Below, one piece after another: positions 8,430 to 17,072 of a DNA stretch of 64,000 bases; within the stretch, counting starts at the first letter, position 1; each line of letters opens with the position of its first letter. The DNA is taken from contig NZ_LMKC01000002.1 in assembly GCF_001421355.1 (NCBI RefSeq), forward strand, positions 555,720-619,719, read 5' to 3'. A model generated the notes under the pieces. The model was not told where the DNA came from and ran no database searches. It saw only the letters and a program-made list of their open reading frames with translations. Origin of the DNA: Sphingomonas sp. Leaf9. GTDB taxonomy: Bacteria > Pseudomonadota > Alphaproteobacteria > Sphingomonadales > Sphingomonadaceae. The translations under genes were made by a program, and so were the position numbers.

Positions 8430-9932
8430 ATGTCCGCATCCGCCGCCGCTGCGGTCCCGCCCGCCGCCGACGCCGCCCCGCATCCGGGGCGCAGCGCGAT
8501 GCTGCTCTACGGGTTGCTGGGCTTTGCCGCCGGGCTGCCCTTCTACATGTTCTCGACCGTCCTCGCGCTGCGGTTGCAGGCGCATGGCGTCGCGCTGACG
8601 GTGCTGGGGTTCTTTGCCTGGGTGCAGCTGCTGCCGACGCTGAAGTTCGTGTGGGCACCGCTGCTCGACAAATATGACGTGCCGGGGTTCAGCCGCTTCT
8701 GGGGGAAACGGCGCGGGTGGATCATGTTGGCGCAGCTGGGCATTGTCAGCGCGATGGGGGCGATGGCGTGGACCGCCGACGATGCGTCGCTGCCCGTAAC
8801 CGCGCTGTTCGCGGTGCTGCTGGCGTTCTGGACCACGACGCTGGAGGTCGCGGCGGACGCGTGGCGGATCGAGCTGTTCCCGACCCAGGACCAGCAGGGG
8901 CCGATCGTCGCCGCCAACCTGTGGGGGTATCGCACGGCGATGGTCGCGGCCGGGAGCGGGGCGTTGCTGCTGGCCGACAATGGCGGCTGGACGCTCGCCT
9001 ATCTGTTGGTCGCGGTGGCGGCGTTTCTGCCGTTCCCGATCCTTGCCGCCATGCGGCCGGAGGCGGGGCGCGGTGGCGGGCGGATCGTCGCGCTGCTGAC
9101 CGGGATCGGTGGCGGGGCGGTGATCCTGGCGGCGGCCTGTGCGGTGACGGCGGGGGTCGGTTATGTCCTGCTGGGCACGGCCGCCGCGATCGGGATCGAT
9201 GCGAAGAGCAATGTCACGCCGTGGGTGCTGGGGCTGTGCATGGTGCCGTTCCTCGGCATGGCCGCCGCGCTGCCGTGGATCCGGAAGGCACCGCCGACCG
9301 CGCCGATCCGGACCTCGACCGCGATCGGGCCGTATGTCGATTTCTTCTGGCGGTTTCAGTATGCCGCGATCCTGTTGATGGTCTTCGTCTCGCTGTACCG
9401 GATGGGCGACGTGCTGGCGCTCAACCTGTCGAAGCCGATGATAAAGGGGCTGGGCTATTCGCTCAGCCAGATCGGGCGGGCGGACGGCGTGGTCGCGCTG
9501 GCGGCGAGCATGATCGGCGTTGGCTTAGGCGGATGGATGGTCACGCGGCGGCCGATGCTGTGGGCGCTGGCGGTGGGGGCGGTCGTCGCGGCGATCGGCA
9601 ATTTCGGGTTCGTGTGGCTGGCGCATCAGCCGGTCAGTGAAGCGACGTTATATGTTGCGACCGCGCTGGACCAGTTCGGCAACGGTTTCGCGGGTGCGGT
9701 GTTCGTCGTCTATCTTTCGCTGCTGGTGAACCCGCGCTATCCGGGGGCGCAATATGCGTTTCTGACCGGTTTTGCGTTCCTGTTGCCGCGGATGCTGGCC
9801 GGGGCGGGGGGATCGATGGTGGGCGTCATCGGCTATGACGGGTTCTTCCTGTTGTCGGGGGCGGTCAGCCTTGCCGCCATTCCGCTGCTGCCGGCGCTGT
9901 CAAAGATTCGGGCGCGGGAGAATGATGCGTGA
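8430..9932 (+). CDS. AmpG-like muropeptide MFS permease
   Basis: Inner-membrane major facilitator protein of 500 residues, probably importing anhydro-muropeptides into the cytoplasm for recycling. The opening segment LLYGLLGFAAGLPFYM, the LKFVWAPLLDKY loop, the GKRRGW signature and the DAWRIELFP segment match the AmpG pattern position by position, and about 12-14 hydrophobic helices follow. ATG 8430 was chosen because GGAG lies 5 nt upstream and the preceding residues of the open frame are not membrane-protein-like. The stop overlaps the GTG of the next gene (GTGA), so permease and serine hydrolase form a translation-coupled pair. Its position beside D-glutamate and D-lactate genes supports cell-wall recycling. 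An AAA-family nucleotide carrier or sugar permease is less likely. Confidence 0.75.
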   Translation: MSASAAAAVPPAADAAPHPGRSAMLLYGLLGFAAGLPFYMFSTVLALRLQAHGVALTVLGFFAWVQLLPTLKFVWAPLLDKYDVPGFSRFWGKRRGWIMLAQLGIVSAMGAMAWTADDASLPVTALFAVLLAFWTTTLEVAADAWRIELFPTQDQQGPIVAANLWGYRTAMVAAGSGALLLADNGGWTLAYLLVAVAAFLPFPILAAMRPEAGRGGGRIVALLTGIGGGAVILAAACAVTAGVGYVLLGTAAAIGIDAKSNVTPWVLGLCMVPFLGMAAALPWIRKAPPTAPIRTSTAIGPYVDFFWRFQYAAILLMVFVSLYRMGDVLALNLSKPMIKGLGYSLSQIGRADGVVALAASMIGVGLGGWMVTRRPMLWALAVGAVVAAIGNFGFVWLAHQPVSEATLYVATALDQFGNGFAGAVFVVYLSLLVNPRYPGAQYAFLTGFAFLLPRMLAGAGGSMVGVIGYDGFFLLSGAVSLAAIPLLPALSKIRARENDA

Positions 9933-10942
9933 TCGACCGGGCGTTCAGCGAAGCAGCGCGCTCTGTCGCGGAGGGGCGGATACCGGGGGCGACGCTGGGC
10001 ATCGTCACCGCCGATGGCCGGCGCGAGGTGCGGGTCGCGGGGTTGGCGCAGCGTGTGCCGGTCGAGGAGCCGCTGACACGCGCGCATTGGTTCGATCTGG
10101 CGTCGGTCAGCAAGGTCATCGCGACCACGCGGTTCGTGCTGCGACTGGCCGAGGAGGGGCGGATCGATCTCGACCGGCCGCTGATCGATGCGATCCCGGA
10201 CCTCAGGCAATATGATGTGGCGGGCGCGGCGGAGCGGCGGCTGACGTTTCGCGATTGCCTGGTCCATCGCACCTTCCTGCCGGCGGTCGAGCCGATCTAT
10301 ACCTATGGCGACGATCCCGCGCGGTTGCGGGCGTTCGTGTTGCAGCGGGAATGGCGGCACGGGCCGCCGGTCTATTCGGACATCAACTTCATCCTGCTGG
10401 GCATCGCGGTCGAGCGGATCATCGATGCCGGGCTGGACGCGCTGCCGCTGGGGCCGGGATTGAGCTGGGGGCCGCCGCCGGGACCTGCCGTTGCGACCGA
10501 GCATTGCCAGTGGCGCGGGCGGGTGCTGGTCGGCGAGGTGCATGACGAGAATTGTTCGGCGATGGGCGGGCGGACGGGCCATGCCGGGCTGTTCGGGACG
10601 GTCGACGGGGTGCTGGACTTCGCTCTGGGGCTGCTGGACGGAAGCGGGGCGTCGGCGGCGATGCTCGACGCGATCCGGACGCCGGTCGAGGGGCATCGGA
10701 CGGCGGGATGGGAAATCCGCTTTCCGGGGTGGTCCGGGGGGCAGGCGTGTTCGGCGGGGACGATCGGGCATACCGGCTTTACCGGGACCGGGTTGTGGGT
10801 CGATTTCGAGCGCGGGCTGGCGTGGACGCTGCTGACCAATCGAGTGCATCCGACGCGGCATTTCGACAGCGGGATTTTCGACTTGCGGCCGGCGACCGGG
10901 GATGCGGTGGTGGCAGGGTTTGATGGGTTATCAGTGGGTTAG
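9929..10942 (+). CDS. Serine hydrolase, class C beta-lactamase / DD-peptidase fold
   Basis: Protein of 337 residues with the penicillin-binding-protein active-site plan: SVSK (SxxK) in the segment FDLASVSKVIATT, YSD at the Tyr position, and HTG in GHTGFTGTG replacing KTG. Such proteins include beta-lactamases, EstB-type esterases and D-stereospecific peptidases. There is no clear signal peptide, which argues for a cytoplasmic enzyme acting on imported substrate. GTG 9929 overlaps the permease stop, with GGGAG 8 nt before it. Given the AmpG-like partner, a cytoplasmic peptidase or esterase acting on muropeptide fragments is a reasonable inference, but the substrate is not shown by the sequence. 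Confidence 0.7.
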   Translation: MIDRAFSEAARSVAEGRIPGATLGIVTADGRREVRVAGLAQRVPVEEPLTRAHWFDLASVSKVIATTRFVLRLAEEGRIDLDRPLIDAIPDLRQYDVAGAAERRLTFRDCLVHRTFLPAVEPIYTYGDDPARLRAFVLQREWRHGPPVYSDINFILLGIAVERIIDAGLDALPLGPGLSWGPPPGPAVATEHCQWRGRVLVGEVHDENCSAMGGRTGHAGLFGTVDGVLDFALGLLDGSGASAAMLDAIRTPVEGHRTAGWEIRFPGWSGGQACSAGTIGHTGFTGTGLWVDFERGLAWTLLTNRVHPTRHFDSGIFDLRPATGDAVVAGFDGLSVG

Positions 10943-10957
10943 CGGTTAGGGGCGATT

Positions 10958-11075
10958 TCAAAGTTCACAAAGTTCACACTTGCCACGTTTTCGTGTGGCG
11001 TTTGGTGTTGGGCGAGATGCGGCGGTTTGAAAGAGCCCGCATAGGGTAGCGGGGCGGCGGTTTGTAGGAAAGCTT
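10958..11075. repeat. Composite dispersed repeat, copy A
   Basis: This element shares an ordered set of blocks with 40245-40482: caaagttcacNaagttcacac, a cgttttNcgtgg block, tttgaaagagc (ttcaaagagc in copy B), and terminal tgtaggaaagct. It starts 15 nt after the serine hydrolase stop. Because blocks rather than the whole length are shared, it behaves like a mosaic intergenic repeat. No open reading frame lies in it. Confidence 0.6.
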
Positions 11076-11103
11076 GGGGCGCGTTTCCGGCTGTCGGAGA
11101 AGA

Positions 11104-11137
11104 AGAAGCGGGACCCCGGGTCAAGCCCGGGGTGACG
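11104..11137. repeat. Single REP-like palindrome (accccggg..cccggggt family)
   Basis: The sequence gaagcgggaccccgggtcaa followed by gcccggggtgac contains an imperfect hairpin. The same unit recurs at 15390-15476, 47411-47498 and 56265-56348, where it is paired with an inverted partner; here it is alone. It lies between convergent genes and may also act as a transcription barrier. Confidence 0.75.
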
Positions 11138-11164
11138 ATTGGTCGGGGTTAGGGGGGGGGACCC

Positions 11165-12049
11165 TTATGGCGCTTCGATGACTTCGCGCAGGACGCCTAG
11201 GAATTCGCTGGCGAGGGCACTTGGCGGGCGGTCGAGCAGGTGCATCGCGTGGACGTCGAAGGTCAGCGAAGGTTTGAGTGGGCGCATCGCGAGGCCGTCG
11301 GCGAGCGAGGCTTCGGCGGTGAAATTGTCGACGACGCTCAGCCCTACGCCCGCGCGGACCAGCGCGGCGGCGATGTAGAAGGTGCGGGCGGAGGCAACCT
11401 CCTGAAGCTCGATGCCGAGCCGTTCCTGTTCCTGCGCGAAGAGTTGGCCGATCGGGCCGCTGGCGGCCAGCGTGATGAACGGGTGGCCGACCAGTTGTGG
11501 CAGCTCGATCCGCTGGGCGGCGGCCGGAAGATCAGCGTCGCGGTAGAGGACGACCAGTTCGCCTTCGCCGAGCCACACCTTGCCGAGCGGTGCGCCGCGC
11601 GGGACTTCGGCGGCGATCGCGATGTCGGTCTCGCGCTCGTACAGTTTGCGCAGCAGGTCGTCGTGATGGACGGTTTGCAGGTCGAAGCGGACGTCGGGGC
11701 GCTTCGTCATGAAGCGCGCGACCGCCGTCGGCAGCGCGCCGAGCGCGAGGCTGGGGAGCGCGGAGATGCGCAGCGTCGCGCCGCCGCCGCTGCGCAGGTT
11801 GCGGCCGGCTTCGCGCAGCGCCCGGACGCGTTCCTGAATGTCGGCGACGTCGCCGAAAAGGGCGTGGGCGTCTTCGGTCGGGACCAGGCGGCTGTTGGTG
11901 CGCTGGAACAGTTCGAAGCCGAGCAATGTCTCGGCATGGCGCAGCGTTTTGGAGACCGAGGGCTGCGAGATGTTGAGCGCGCGAGCCGCCGCGCTGACCG
12001 ATCCGTTGACGTAGACGGCGTGAAAAATCTCGATATGGCGCAGGTTCAT
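11165..12049 (-). CDS. LysR-family transcriptional regulator
   Basis: Protein of 294 residues with an N-terminal winged helix-turn-helix (residues 1-60; AAARALNISQPSVSKTLR is the recognition region) and a LysR substrate-binding domain. The start ATG overlaps the symporter stop as ATGA. It is the last gene of the six-gene minus-strand operon that begins at 19387, so it probably controls that operon or the divergent receptor operon in response to a pathway metabolite. LysR regulators are usually divergent from their targets, so being the distal gene is less common. Confidence 0.9.
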   Translation of the reverse strand: MNLRHIEIFHAVYVNGSVSAAARALNISQPSVSKTLRHAETLLGFELFQRTNSRLVPTEDAHALFGDVADIQERVRALREAGRNLRSGGGATLRISALPSLALGALPTAVARFMTKRPDVRFDLQTVHHDDLLRKLYERETDIAIAAEVPRGAPLGKVWLGEGELVVLYRDADLPAAAQRIELPQLVGHPFITLAASGPIGQLFAQEQERLGIELQEVASARTFYIAAALVRAGVGLSVVDNFTAEASLADGLAMRPLKPSLTFDVHAMHLLDRPPSALASEFLGVLREVIEAP

Positions 12050-13284
12050 GGTCTCGTGTGGCCCCGATAGCGGCCCTCGTCCAGCCCGTCTTCGGCGCGG
12101 GCGACCAGCGTCGCGACGGTCAGGTTGGCGCTGGCCGAGGCGACGGTGCGGGTCATGTCGAGCAGCCGGTCGAACGGCAGGACGAGGCCGACGACCAGCG
12201 CGGTCTGCTCCGCGCCGACCCCGACCGCGCCGAGCATCGCCGCGAGCATGAACAGCGAGGCGGAGGGGACCGGCGCGGTGCCGAACGCGGCGAGCGCGCC
12301 GGTCGCGAGCATGACGCAGAGCATCCAGCCATCGGGCGCGATGCCCAGCGCCTGCAACGCGAACTGGCCGAGCAGGCCGACATACATCGCCGTCCCGTCC
12401 TTGCCGATGCTCGCCCCCAGCGGCAGCACGGTCGAGGCAATCGGGCGGGCGATGCCGAGATTGTCCTGGGACACACGCAGCGCCACCGGCAGCGTGGCGG
12501 AGGACGAGGCGGTCGAGAAGGCGACGATCAGCGCGTCGACGATCCCGCGAAAGAAGCGGACCACCGGGAGCCTTGCCACGAAACGGAGCAGGCCGGCGTG
12601 GAACGCCATCTGGGCCAGCGTGCCGAAGATCACGCACAGCGCCAGCCAGCCGACATGGACGAACACCGCCAGCCCGCTGCCCGCAACCGCGTTGGCGATG
12701 AGGGCGAGGACGCCGAACGGGGTGACCTCCATCACGATGCGGACGAGGTGGAGCAGGACGGCGGACAGGCCCTGCAATAGCGCCACGACCGGCTTGCCGG
12801 CCTCGCCCGACACCACGCTGGCGATGCCGAGCAGGACCGCGACGAAGATGATGGCGAGCATGTCGCCCTTTGCCAGCGCGTCGATGATGTTCACGGGCAC
12901 GATGCCGAGCAACTGGTCGGCGGGGGTGACCGGTGGCCCCAGCACATGCGGCGCGACGCCGGCCAGCGCGATGCCGCTGCCCGGTTGGAGGAGCAGGCCG
13001 AACCCCATGCCGACCGATACCGCGACCAGCGTGGTGAAGGCGAACAGCGCGACCGTCCGCCCGCCGATCCCGCCCAACCGGCGCGGATCGCCCAGCGACG
13101 CGATGCCGGCGGCGATGGTGATGAGAACGACCGGCACGACCAGCATCTTGATGAGCCGCACGAACAGGTCGCCGATGATTTTGATCGCCGCTGCGCCGTC
13201 CGGCCACAACAGCCCGATCGCGACGCCGAGGAACAGCGCAGCCACGACCCGTTGCCACAGGGGAACCCTGAACCAGCGGCGCAT
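12046..13284 (-). CDS. Dicarboxylate/amino acid:cation symporter (DAACS family)
   Basis: Inner-membrane transporter of 412 residues related to GltP/DctA, which import glutamate, aspartate or C4-dicarboxylates with protons or sodium. It shows the family's serine-rich hairpin tip (STASSSATLPV), the GKDGTAMY segment of helix 7, and the helix 8 motif DRLLDMTRT followed by an Asn in SANLTVAT. ATG 13284 shares one base with the dgcA stop (TGATG); a TTG at 13287 is possible but unnecessary. Lying between lysR and dgcA, it most likely supplies D- or L-glutamate or a related acidic amino acid. Confidence 0.9.
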   Translation of the reverse strand: MRRWFRVPLWQRVVAALFLGVAIGLLWPDGAAAIKIIGDLFVRLIKMLVVPVVLITIAAGIASLGDPRRLGGIGGRTVALFAFTTLVAVSVGMGFGLLLQPGSGIALAGVAPHVLGPPVTPADQLLGIVPVNIIDALAKGDMLAIIFVAVLLGIASVVSGEAGKPVVALLQGLSAVLLHLVRIVMEVTPFGVLALIANAVAGSGLAVFVHVGWLALCVIFGTLAQMAFHAGLLRFVARLPVVRFFRGIVDALIVAFSTASSSATLPVALRVSQDNLGIARPIASTVLPLGASIGKDGTAMYVGLLGQFALQALGIAPDGWMLCVMLATGALAAFGTAPVPSASLFMLAAMLGAVGVGAEQTALVVGLVLPFDRLLDMTRTVASASANLTVATLVARAEDGLDEGRYRGHTRP

Positions 13285-14270
13285 CAATTGCCCCAGAAGC
13301 CGGGGGCGGGGGGCGACAACATGCCGTTATCGTCGGTGACGCCGCCGGGGCGGTCTTCGGATAGCCACAGCGGGCCGTCGAGATCGACGAACTCGGCCTC
13401 GGCCCCCAGCAGCATGGCCGGTGCGATGCCCAGCGACGAACAGACCATGCACCCGACCATCAACCCGAATCCCTTTTCGCGCGCCCTGCGGGCCAGCACG
13501 AGTGCTTCGGTCAGCCCGCCGGTCTTGTCGAGCTTGATGTTCACCACGTCATAGCGGCCGGCGAGGCGGTCGAGATCGGCGGCGGTGTGGAGCGCTTCGT
13601 CGGCGGCGATGGGTACCGGGCTGTCGAACTGCACCAGCGCGCCGTCTTCGCCGGCGGGCAGTGGTTGTTCGAGCAGGTCGACGCGCCAGTCGAGGAGGTG
13701 GGGTTTCAGCGCCTGCAACGTGTCGATCGTCCAGCTTTCGTTGGGGTCGACGATCAGGCGGGGGGAGGGCGCGGCGGCGCGGACGGCGGCGATCTGCGCG
13801 GCGGGGTCGCTGCGGTCGACCTTGATCTTCAGCAGCGGGACGCTCGCTACCTTGGCCGCCGCACGGGCCATGGCGTCTGCGGTGTCGAGGCCGATGGTGA
13901 TGGCGGAGGGCAGCGCAACCGGTTCGGGCAGGCCGGCGAGCGCGGCGACGCTGCGGCCGGCGAGGCGTGCCTCAAGGTCCCACAGCGCGCAGTCGACGGC
14001 GTTGCGCGCGGCACCCGCCGGGAGGAGGGTCGCGAGGTCCTTGCGGCAGGCGCCATCGGCCAGCGCGGGGGCGATGGCGCGGATCGCGGCGATCGTGTCC
14101 TCGATCCCCTCGCCATAGCGGGCATAGGGCACTGCCTCGCCCCGGCCGGTGACGTCGCCCTGTGCGACCGTCACCGTGACGACATCGGCCGCCGTCTTGA
14201 CCCCCCGCGAGATGCGGAACGGGGTGCTCAGGCCGAAACGGTCATGGGCGACGTCGAGATGTCGAAGCAT
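13284..14270 (-). CDS. dgcA: N-acetyl-D-glutamate racemase DgcA (enolase superfamily)
   Basis: Enolase-superfamily enzyme of 328 residues. The superfamily residues are present: the K-x-K pair Lys148/Lys150 in LLKIKVD, metal ligands Asp175 (IVDPNESW), Glu201 (LLEQPL) and Asp224 (AADEAL), and the opposite base Lys246 (VNIKLDKTGG). These also define dipeptide epimerases. Adjacency to the DUF1611 acetyltransferase gene points to the DgcN-DgcA route, in which N-acetyl-D-glutamate is racemised to the L form. Its start lies 43 nt inside dgcN, indicating tight coupling; no alternative ATG in frame removes the overlap. L-Ala-D/L-Glu epimerase of muropeptide recycling is the main alternative and would also fit the locus. 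Confidence 0.85.
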   Translation of the reverse strand: MLRHLDVAHDRFGLSTPFRISRGVKTAADVVTVTVAQGDVTGRGEAVPYARYGEGIEDTIAAIRAIAPALADGACRKDLATLLPAGAARNAVDCALWDLEARLAGRSVAALAGLPEPVALPSAITIGLDTADAMARAAAKVASVPLLKIKVDRSDPAAQIAAVRAAAPSPRLIVDPNESWTIDTLQALKPHLLDWRVDLLEQPLPAGEDGALVQFDSPVPIAADEALHTAADLDRLAGRYDVVNIKLDKTGGLTEALVLARRAREKGFGLMVGCMVCSSLGIAPAMLLGAEAEFVDLDGPLWLSEDRPGGVTDDNGMLSPPAPGFWGN

Positions 14271-15265
14271 GTCTGCATCCAGTCGATGATCGGGTCCGCG
14301 CCGAAGCGATAGGGATCGGTGCAGGGCAGGCCGTGCGCGTCGGCGGTTTCGGCGCACAGGCGGCGGGCTTCGTCCTCGGGCAGCTTCACGGTGTTGAGCG
14401 CGATGCCGACCGCCTGCACATCGGGGCTGGTCAGCCGTGCGACCGACAGGTTGGCGGCGAGGCATTCGGCGATGCCGGGCACGGCATAGTGCGGAAGCCC
14501 ACGCATATGGTCGCGTGCGGGATCGTGGCACATGACGATCGCGCGCGGCTGCGCACCGTGGAGCAGCCCGGTCGACACCCCGGCGAAGGACGGGTGGAAC
14601 AGCGAGCCCTGTCCCTCGATCAGGTCCCAGCCATCGTCGGTGCGCGCCGGGGTGATCGTTTCGATCGCGCCGGAAATGAAGTCGGCGACCACCGCGTCGA
14701 CGGGAACGCCCGAGCCCGCGATCAGGATGCCGGTCTGTCCGGTGGCGCGGAAATCGGCCCTTATCCCGCGCGCAACCATCGTGCGGTGCAGGGCGAGGGT
14801 CGAATACATCTTGCCAACCGAACAGTCGGTGCCGACGGTCAGCAGGCGGTTGCCCGCGCGACGCTTGCCATTGCCGACGGGGAGGTTTTCCGGCGGATCG
14901 CGGACGTCGAACAGCTGGACGCCGGCTTGCTTTGCCGCTGCTGCGATCTGCGGAACATCGCGCAGCCGCTGGTGCAGGCCGGAGGCGACGTGCATGCCCT
15001 GGGCAATCCCCGCAAGGGCGTCGTGGATCAGCGCATCGCCCATGCGGCCGCCGGCATTGGCGATGCCGAGGATCAGGGTATTGGCCCCGGCGGCGCGGCC
15101 TTCTGCCGCATCCATGCGTGGCAGGCCCAGGGTCAGCGGGCAGTCGTCGTGCCGCCATTCGCCGACGCAGTCGTCGGGGCGGAAGGTGGCGACCCCGCGC
15201 GAGGTCTTGATACCGACCGCGTCGTCGGAATGGCCGAGATAAAGGAGGAAGGGACCGGGGATCAT
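14228..15265 (-). CDS. dgcN: D-glutamate N-acetyltransferase DgcN (DUF1611)
   Basis: Protein of 345 residues of the DUF1611 family, with an N-terminal Rossmann-like part (LLYLGHSDD opening) and a C-terminal P-loop-like domain bearing GTDCSVGK. Members named DgcN acetylate D-glutamate so that DgcA can racemise it. ATG 15265 was chosen because it begins MIPGPFLLYLG as the family does; the open frame upstream runs through a REP-like repeat and is not coding. A modest AGGG ribosome site precedes it. The 217-nt gap to the upstream deacylase contains the repeat pair, so dgcN may have its own promoter or rely on read-through. Confidence 0.85.
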   Translation of the reverse strand: MIPGPFLLYLGHSDDAVGIKTSRGVATFRPDDCVGEWRHDDCPLTLGLPRMDAAEGRAAGANTLILGIANAGGRMGDALIHDALAGIAQGMHVASGLHQRLRDVPQIAAAAKQAGVQLFDVRDPPENLPVGNGKRRAGNRLLTVGTDCSVGKMYSTLALHRTMVARGIRADFRATGQTGILIAGSGVPVDAVVADFISGAIETITPARTDDGWDLIEGQGSLFHPSFAGVSTGLLHGAQPRAIVMCHDPARDHMRGLPHYAVPGIAECLAANLSVARLTSPDVQAVGIALNTVKLPEDEARRLCAETADAHGLPCTDPYRFGADPIIDWMQTCFDISTSPMTVSA

Positions 15266-15389
15266 CGCGCACCCTGCTGGCTGTATGGACCATCGGGATA
15301 GGGCGGGGTGGTCGCGCACGTCATATCGTGCTGTCGGGGGGAGGTATAGCGCAGGGTTATGGGGTGGTCGGAAGGCCGCAACTATCGTC

Positions 15390-15476
15390 GTCACCCCGGA
15401 CTTGATCCGGGGTCCCGCTTCTTTTTTGGCGTTGGAGGAAGGAGAAGCGGGACCCCGGGTCAAGCCCGGGGTGACG
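15390..15476. repeat. Inverted pair of REP-like palindromes
   Basis: tcaccccggacttgatccgg (starting 15391) and its near reverse complement ending gtgacg at 15476 flank about 24 nt. The pair could fold into a long stem of two palindromes. It lies between two co-directional genes of one operon, so it could attenuate transcription or stabilise the upstream mRNA. The same paired arrangement occurs at 47411 and 56265. Confidence 0.75.
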
Positions 15477-15482
15477 GGGAGG

Positions 15483-17072
15483 TCAGGTGGCCGGGCACTG
15501 TTTCGGCGTGGGGCGCAGCAGGGCGCGGCCGGGGGCGGTGCCGGTGGTGGCGCCGTCGCTCAGTGCGAGTTTGCCGTTTACGAACAGCGCCTTCACCCCG
15601 ACGCTGGGCACGCGCGGATTTACGTAGGTTGCGCGTGGCGCATAGCCGACGGGATCGAACACGACGACATCGGCATAATAGCCGGGCTTGAGGTAGCCAC
15701 GATGGTCCATGCGGTACATGTCGGCGGTCGCGCCGGTCGAGCGGTGGATGAAGTCGCGCAGCGAGATGACCTTCCGTTCGCGAACATAGGTCTGATATTT
15801 GCGCGGGAAGGTCGCGTACTGGCGCGGGTGGCCGTTCGATCCGTCGGAGCTGGTCACGACCCATGGTTGCTGCATGATCAGGTCGGCGTCGGCGTCGACC
15901 ATGTTGAAGCTGGCGACCGAGACGCCGGCCGGTTCCTTGCCCGTGGCATCGGCGACGCGCAGGATCTTGATCGCGGCGTCGATGGGGTCGAGGTTCCACT
16001 GCGTCGCCATCTGGCCCAGCGTCTTGCCGGTCCATGGCATCCCCGCGCTGGTCAGCAGCAGCGAGTCCTTGCCGCCGCGCCGGCGCAGGTTTTCGGCCAT
16101 CTCTTGCTTGAGTTTGGCCAGCGTCGCCGGGTTGTCGAACCGCTGGATCAGGCGCGGATAGCCGCCGTCATTGGCCCAGCGCGGGACCAGCGAGGCGTCG
16201 ACGCTGGAGCCCGACGCGAGCCAGGGATATTGGTCGGCGGTGACGTTCTGGCCGGCTTTCCGTGCCGCCTCGATCACCGCGATCAGTTCGGGGGCCTTGC
16301 CCTGTACGTCGACGCCGAGCGCCTTGAGGTGCGCGATGTGGACCGGCATTTTTGCCTCTCGGCCGATCTCGATCACTTCCTTGGTCGAATTGATGAGGCC
16401 GATGCTGTAGTTGGACTCATCGCGCTGGTGGGTGTCGTACATCCCGCCGCGGATCGCGGCTTCGCGGGCGATGGCGACCACTTCGTCGGTCTTGGCGAAG
16501 CTTTGCGGGGCGTAGAACAGGCCGGTCGAGAAGCCGTAGGCGCCTTCGCACATCGCTTTTGCCACCAGCCCCTTTTCGCGGGCCAGTTCGGTCGGGGTGG
16601 GGGCGCGGTCGTCCTGTCCCAATACGCGGCCGCGCACCGCGCCGAAGCCGACGAAAGGGGCAACATTGGTGCCGATGCCGCCGGCCATCAGCTTGCGCGC
16701 ATCGTCGGCCACGTCGGGCGTGCCGTATCCGTCGACGCCGATGACGATGGTCGACACGCCCTGCGCCAGCCAGGGGAGGTTGAGGCGCTCGCCGGAATCG
16801 GTCGAGCGGATATAGCTGTCGGGATGGGTGTGGGCGTCGATGAAGCCGGGGGCGACGATCTGGCCCGTCGCGTCGATCACCTGCGTCGCCTGCGTCCGGC
16901 GGGTGGGGCCGACATAGACGATGCGGTCGCCGGCGATTTCGACGTCGCCGGTGATCGGCGCTGCGTTCGCACCGTTATAGACGGTGCCGCCCCGGATCAC
17001 GATGTCGACCTTTGGCGCAGGGGCGGCGCCGGCCAGCGCGGCGAACAGGGCGATCAGCGGCAGGCGGGTCAT
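15483..17072 (-). CDS. Exported N-acyl-D-amino-acid deacylase (amidohydrolase superfamily)
   Basis: Protein of 529 residues that should remove acyl groups from N-acyl-D-amino acids, releasing free D-amino acids. A short hydrophobic N-terminus ending AAPAP looks like a signal peptide. The metal-binding HxH is in FIDAHTHPD (His81, His83), with VHIAHLKALG and the late SSDGSNGHPR supplying further expected His/Asp positions. A C-terminal composite beta domain ends in GYYADVVVFDP, typical of D-aminoacylases. Its ATG overlaps the acylase stop as ATGA. With dgcN/dgcA downstream it would feed D-glutamate into the cytoplasm after uptake. D-specificity is a family inference; dihydroorotase-like or isoaspartyl activities cannot be excluded. 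Confidence 0.8.
   Translation of the reverse strand: MTRLPLIALFAALAGAAPAPKVDIVIRGGTVYNGANAAPITGDVEIAGDRIVYVGPTRRTQATQVIDATGQIVAPGFIDAHTHPDSYIRSTDSGERLNLPWLAQGVSTIVIGVDGYGTPDVADDARKLMAGGIGTNVAPFVGFGAVRGRVLGQDDRAPTPTELAREKGLVAKAMCEGAYGFSTGLFYAPQSFAKTDEVVAIAREAAIRGGMYDTHQRDESNYSIGLINSTKEVIEIGREAKMPVHIAHLKALGVDVQGKAPELIAVIEAARKAGQNVTADQYPWLASGSSVDASLVPRWANDGGYPRLIQRFDNPATLAKLKQEMAENLRRRGGKDSLLLTSAGMPWTGKTLGQMATQWNLDPIDAAIKILRVADATGKEPAGVSVASFNMVDADADLIMQQPWVVTSSDGSNGHPRQYATFPRKYQTYVRERKVISLRDFIHRSTGATADMYRMDHRGYLKPGYYADVVVFDPVGYAPRATYVNPRVPSVGVKALFVNGKLALSDGATTGTAPGRALLRPTPKQCPAT

Noticed and set aside
5431..8658. 1075-codon open frame on the minus strand opposite the Cas3-like gene
   Set aside because: Arg/Pro/Gln-rich translation without domains; the plus-strand frame encodes an intact Cas3-like protein.
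13284..15293. A 669-residue fusion ending in DgcA
   Set aside because: The upstream half is dgcN sequence read out of frame; the DgcN frame on the same strand has the family motifs, and DgcA alone has the normal enolase-superfamily length.
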